DNA of 62,790 nucleotides, taken from Candidatus Saccharicenans sp. (GTDB lineage Bacteria > Acidobacteriota > Aminicenantia > Aminicenantales > Saccharicenantaceae). Each line of letters begins with the position of its first letter. The stretch's first letter is position 1. The DNA is taken from positions 1 through 62,790 of the forward strand of contig JAOAIU010000013.1 of the NCBI GenBank assembly GCA_026414545.1, read 5' to 3'. The notes beneath the pieces were generated by a model. It saw only the letters and a list, made by a program, of their open reading frames with translations. It had not been told where the DNA came from and made no database searches. Below are positions 60,983 through 62,790 of the stretch, in pieces. The translations under genes were made by a program, and so were the position numbers.

Positions 60983-62790
60983 ATGGCTAAAAAGAATAAA
61001 TCTCCCAAGAACCTAATCTTCTGGGTGGCTTCGCTTATCCTGTTGATCCTGCTCTGGAGCTTTTTCCCGACCGGTCCCAGGGCCAAGGAATTTACCTTTT
61101 CTGAGTTCATGAACCAGGTTGAGCAGAAAAACGTCCAGGAAGTGACCATCCAGGACAACCAGGCCCAGGGCAAGCTCAAGGACCAGACCAGCTTCAAGAC
61201 CACCCTGCCCCCTCAGTATGCGGACCTGATCAAGGTTCTGCGGGAAAACCAGGTCAACATCATTGTCAAGGATACTTCCCGCAGCAACTGGCTGGCCATT
61301 CTGCTAAACTGGTTTCCTATCCTGTTGCTGATCTTCTTCTGGTTCATGTTCATGCGCCAGATGCAGGCTGGAGGCAACAAGGCCATGTCCTTCGGCAAGA
61401 GCCGGGCCAAGTTGTTTTCTCCACTGCAGAAAAAGATCACTTTCAAGGACGTGGCTGGGGTGGATGAAGCCAAGGTCGAACTCCAGGAAATAATCGAATT
61501 CCTGAAAGACCCGCGCAAGTTCCAGCGCCTGGGAGGACGCATCCCCAAGGGGGTGCTGCTGGTTGGGGCGCCGGGAACCGGCAAAACTCTGCTAGCCCGG
61601 GCGGTAGCCGGCGAGGCCAATGTTCCTTTCTTTTCCATCAGCGGTTCGGACTTTGTGGAAATGTTTGTCGGCGTGGGCGCCTCCAGGGTTCGGGACCTTT
61701 TTGACCAGGCCAAGAAGCATGCTCCCTGTCTTATCTTCATAGATGAAATAGATGCCGTCGGCCGCCAGCGCGGAGCCGGTCTTGGCGGTGGGCACGACGA
61801 GCGGGAACAAACCCTTAACCAGCTGCTGGTGGAAATGGACGGGTTCGACTCCAACGAGGGCATCATCGTCATCGCCGCCACCAATCGTCCAGATATCCTG
61901 GACATGGCCCTGCTGCGGCCCGGAAGGTTTGACCGCCGGATAGTGGTGCCCATGCCCGATGTCAGGGGCCGCGAAGAAATTCTGAACGTGCATGTGCGCC
62001 GGGTTCCTCTGGCCGAGGACGTCGACCTGAAGGTAATCGCCCGTTCCACTCCGGGTTTCTCCGGGGCGGACCTGGCTAACCTGATCAACGAGGCGGCCCT
62101 GCTGGCCGCCCGCAAGGGCCAGAACAGCGTCACCATGAAGGACATGGAAGAGGCCAAGGACAAGGTCCTGATGGGGGTCGAACGGCGGAGCATGATCATC
62201 AGCGATGAGGACAAGCGGAACACGGCCTTTCACGAAGCCGGGCATGCCCTGGTGGCCGCCTTGATCCCTGAGGCCGACCCCATCCATAAAGTTACCATCA
62301 TACCCAGGGGGTTAGCCCTGGGCGTTACCCAGCAGCTGCCCCTGTCCGACCGCTATACCTATACCAGGGATTACCTGGAAGCCCAGCTGGCGGTGTTGAT
62401 GGCCGGTCGGGTGACCGAAGAAATGATCCTGGGAAAAATTACCACCGGGGCCGCCAACGACCTGGAAAAAGCCACTGAAATCGCCAGGAAGATGGTCTGT
62501 CAGTGGGGCATGTCGGACCTCGGGCCCCTGTCCTTTGGGGAACGGGACGACCTGATTTTCCTCGGACGGGAACTGGCCACCCATAAGAATTTTAGCGAAC
62601 ATACAGCCGAGCTAATTGACGCCGAGGTTAAAAAGATTATCAGCCGCTGCTATGAGCGGGCCAGGGAGTTGATTGAAAAGAACCGCGATAAACTCCTTAA
62701 GATTGCCGAGGCCCTGCTGGAAAAGGAAATCCTGTCTTCGGATGAAATAAATGAGCTGATCAACGGTCAACCAAAAACCAGAAAAGAAGC
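60983..62790 (+). CDS. ftsH: ATP-dependent zinc metalloprotease FtsH, 3' end outside the window
   Basis: Membrane-bound AAA+ protease that removes misassembled membrane proteins. 602 codons are visible. Two transmembrane helices (about 11-28 and 104-124) flank a small periplasmic domain. Walker A GAPGTGKT is at 195-202, Walker B IFIDEID at 251-257, the pore motif [11 protein letters not shown] near 228-238, and the zinc motif HEAGH has His417, Glu418 and His421. AAGGA precedes the ATG. The C-terminus continues past 62790. Confidence 0.97.
   Translation, partial: MAKKNKSPKNLIFWVASLILLILLWSFFPTGPRAKEFTFSEFMNQVEQKNVQEVTIQDNQAQGKLKDQTSFKTTLPPQYADLIKVLRENQVNIIVKDTSRSNWLAILLNWFPILLLIFFWFMFMRQMQAGGNKAMSFGKSRAKLFSPLQKKITFKDVAGVDEAKVELQEIIEFLKDPRKFQRLGGRIPKGVLLVGAPGTGKTLLARAVAGEANVPFFSISGSDFVEMFVGVGASRVRDLFDQAKKHAPCLIFIDEIDAVGRQRGAGLGGGHDEREQTLNQLLVEMDGFDSNEGIIVIAATNRPDILDMALLRPGRFDRRIVVPMPDVRGREEILNVHVRRVPLAEDVDLKVIARSTPGFSGADLANLINEAALLAARKGQNSVTMKDMEEAKDKVLMGVERRSMIISDEDKRNTAFHEAGHALVAALIPEADPIHKVTIIPRGLALGVTQQLPLSDRYTYTRDYLEAQLAVLMAGRVTEEMILGKITTGAANDLEKATEIARKMVCQWGMSDLGPLSFGERDDLIFLGRELATHKNFSEHTAELIDAEVKKIISRCYERARELIEKNRDKLLKIAEALLEKEILSSDEINELINGQPKTRKE

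Noticed and set aside
1-62790. CRISPR arrays, transposases, integrases, prophage genes
   Set aside because: I saw no spaced direct-repeat array and no mobile-element protein on either strand.

Overview
The window is a gene-dense bacterial chromosome segment of moderate-to-high GC, with about 56 protein genes, two tRNA genes and no sign of phage, insertion sequences, CRISPR or plasmid functions. The mix of genes points to an anaerobic Gram-negative heterotroph: a four-subunit ferredoxin-dependent 2-oxoacid oxidoreductase, a superoxide reductase/peroxiredoxin defence operon, several outer-membrane beta-barrel proteins, and many large secreted hydrolases, including sortilin/BNR-repeat propellers and a sulfatase-like protein fused to TPRs. 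This combination suggests Acidobacteriota, possibly the Aminicenantes lineage. That is an inference from gene content; no rRNA or marker search was possible.

Layout. 0-5.5 kb: an HD-GYP protein converges on a minus-strand run of housekeeping genes (prmC, prfA, rpmE, an unknown gene, rsmD, a secreted protein). 5.6-7.8 kb: thiC and an endonuclease IV-like protein. 8.1-11.6 kb: porGDAB and a TlpA-type thioredoxin. 11.6-19.8 kb: fabH, an outer-membrane protein, an M14 carboxypeptidase, a coiled-coil protein, queH-hypF and a zinc-ribbon membrane protein. 20-25.2 kb: an M50 peptidase, a ferredoxin, a TPR protein, an unknown protein with a degenerate nuclease-like domain, tRNA-Arg(CCT), mutM and two small membrane proteins. 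25.3-30.3 kb: gatB-ftsE-ftsX, rodZ and recO. 30.4-35.1 kb: a TM2 protein, a phosphoesterase and an 11-Asp-box propeller. 35.5-44.2 kb: a flavodoxin, a glycosidase-like protein, a second 11-Asp-box propeller and an M64 peptidase. 44.5-46.1 kb: perR-superoxide reductase-peroxiredoxin. 46.5-54.3 kb: a secreted nitroreductase-like protein, an M6-type peptidase, a flippase-like protein, tRNA-Ala(GGC) and a GH78 rhamnosidase. 54.5-62.8 kb: an NCS1 permease, a sulfatase/TPR protein, a carboxymuconolactone-decarboxylase-family protein, a DUF3943 barrel and ftsH, which runs off the end.

How they fit together. The secreted peptidases (M14, M64, M6) and glycan-active proteins (GH78, GH123-like) would release amino acids and sugars. 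The 2-oxoacid oxidoreductase would then feed the products into ferredoxin-based fermentation, and the PerR regulon would handle accidental oxygen. Many genes carry recognisable sigma-70 promoters, usually with a 17-base spacer. In several of them the -10 box ends only 6-12 bases before the ATG and no Shine-Dalgarno sequence is present, which predicts leaderless mRNAs. I did not find an unmistakable new system. The best leads are the leaderless set, the queH promoter with a palindrome filling its spacer, the degenerate nuclease-like protein, and the two paralogous propellers embedded in a secretome island.
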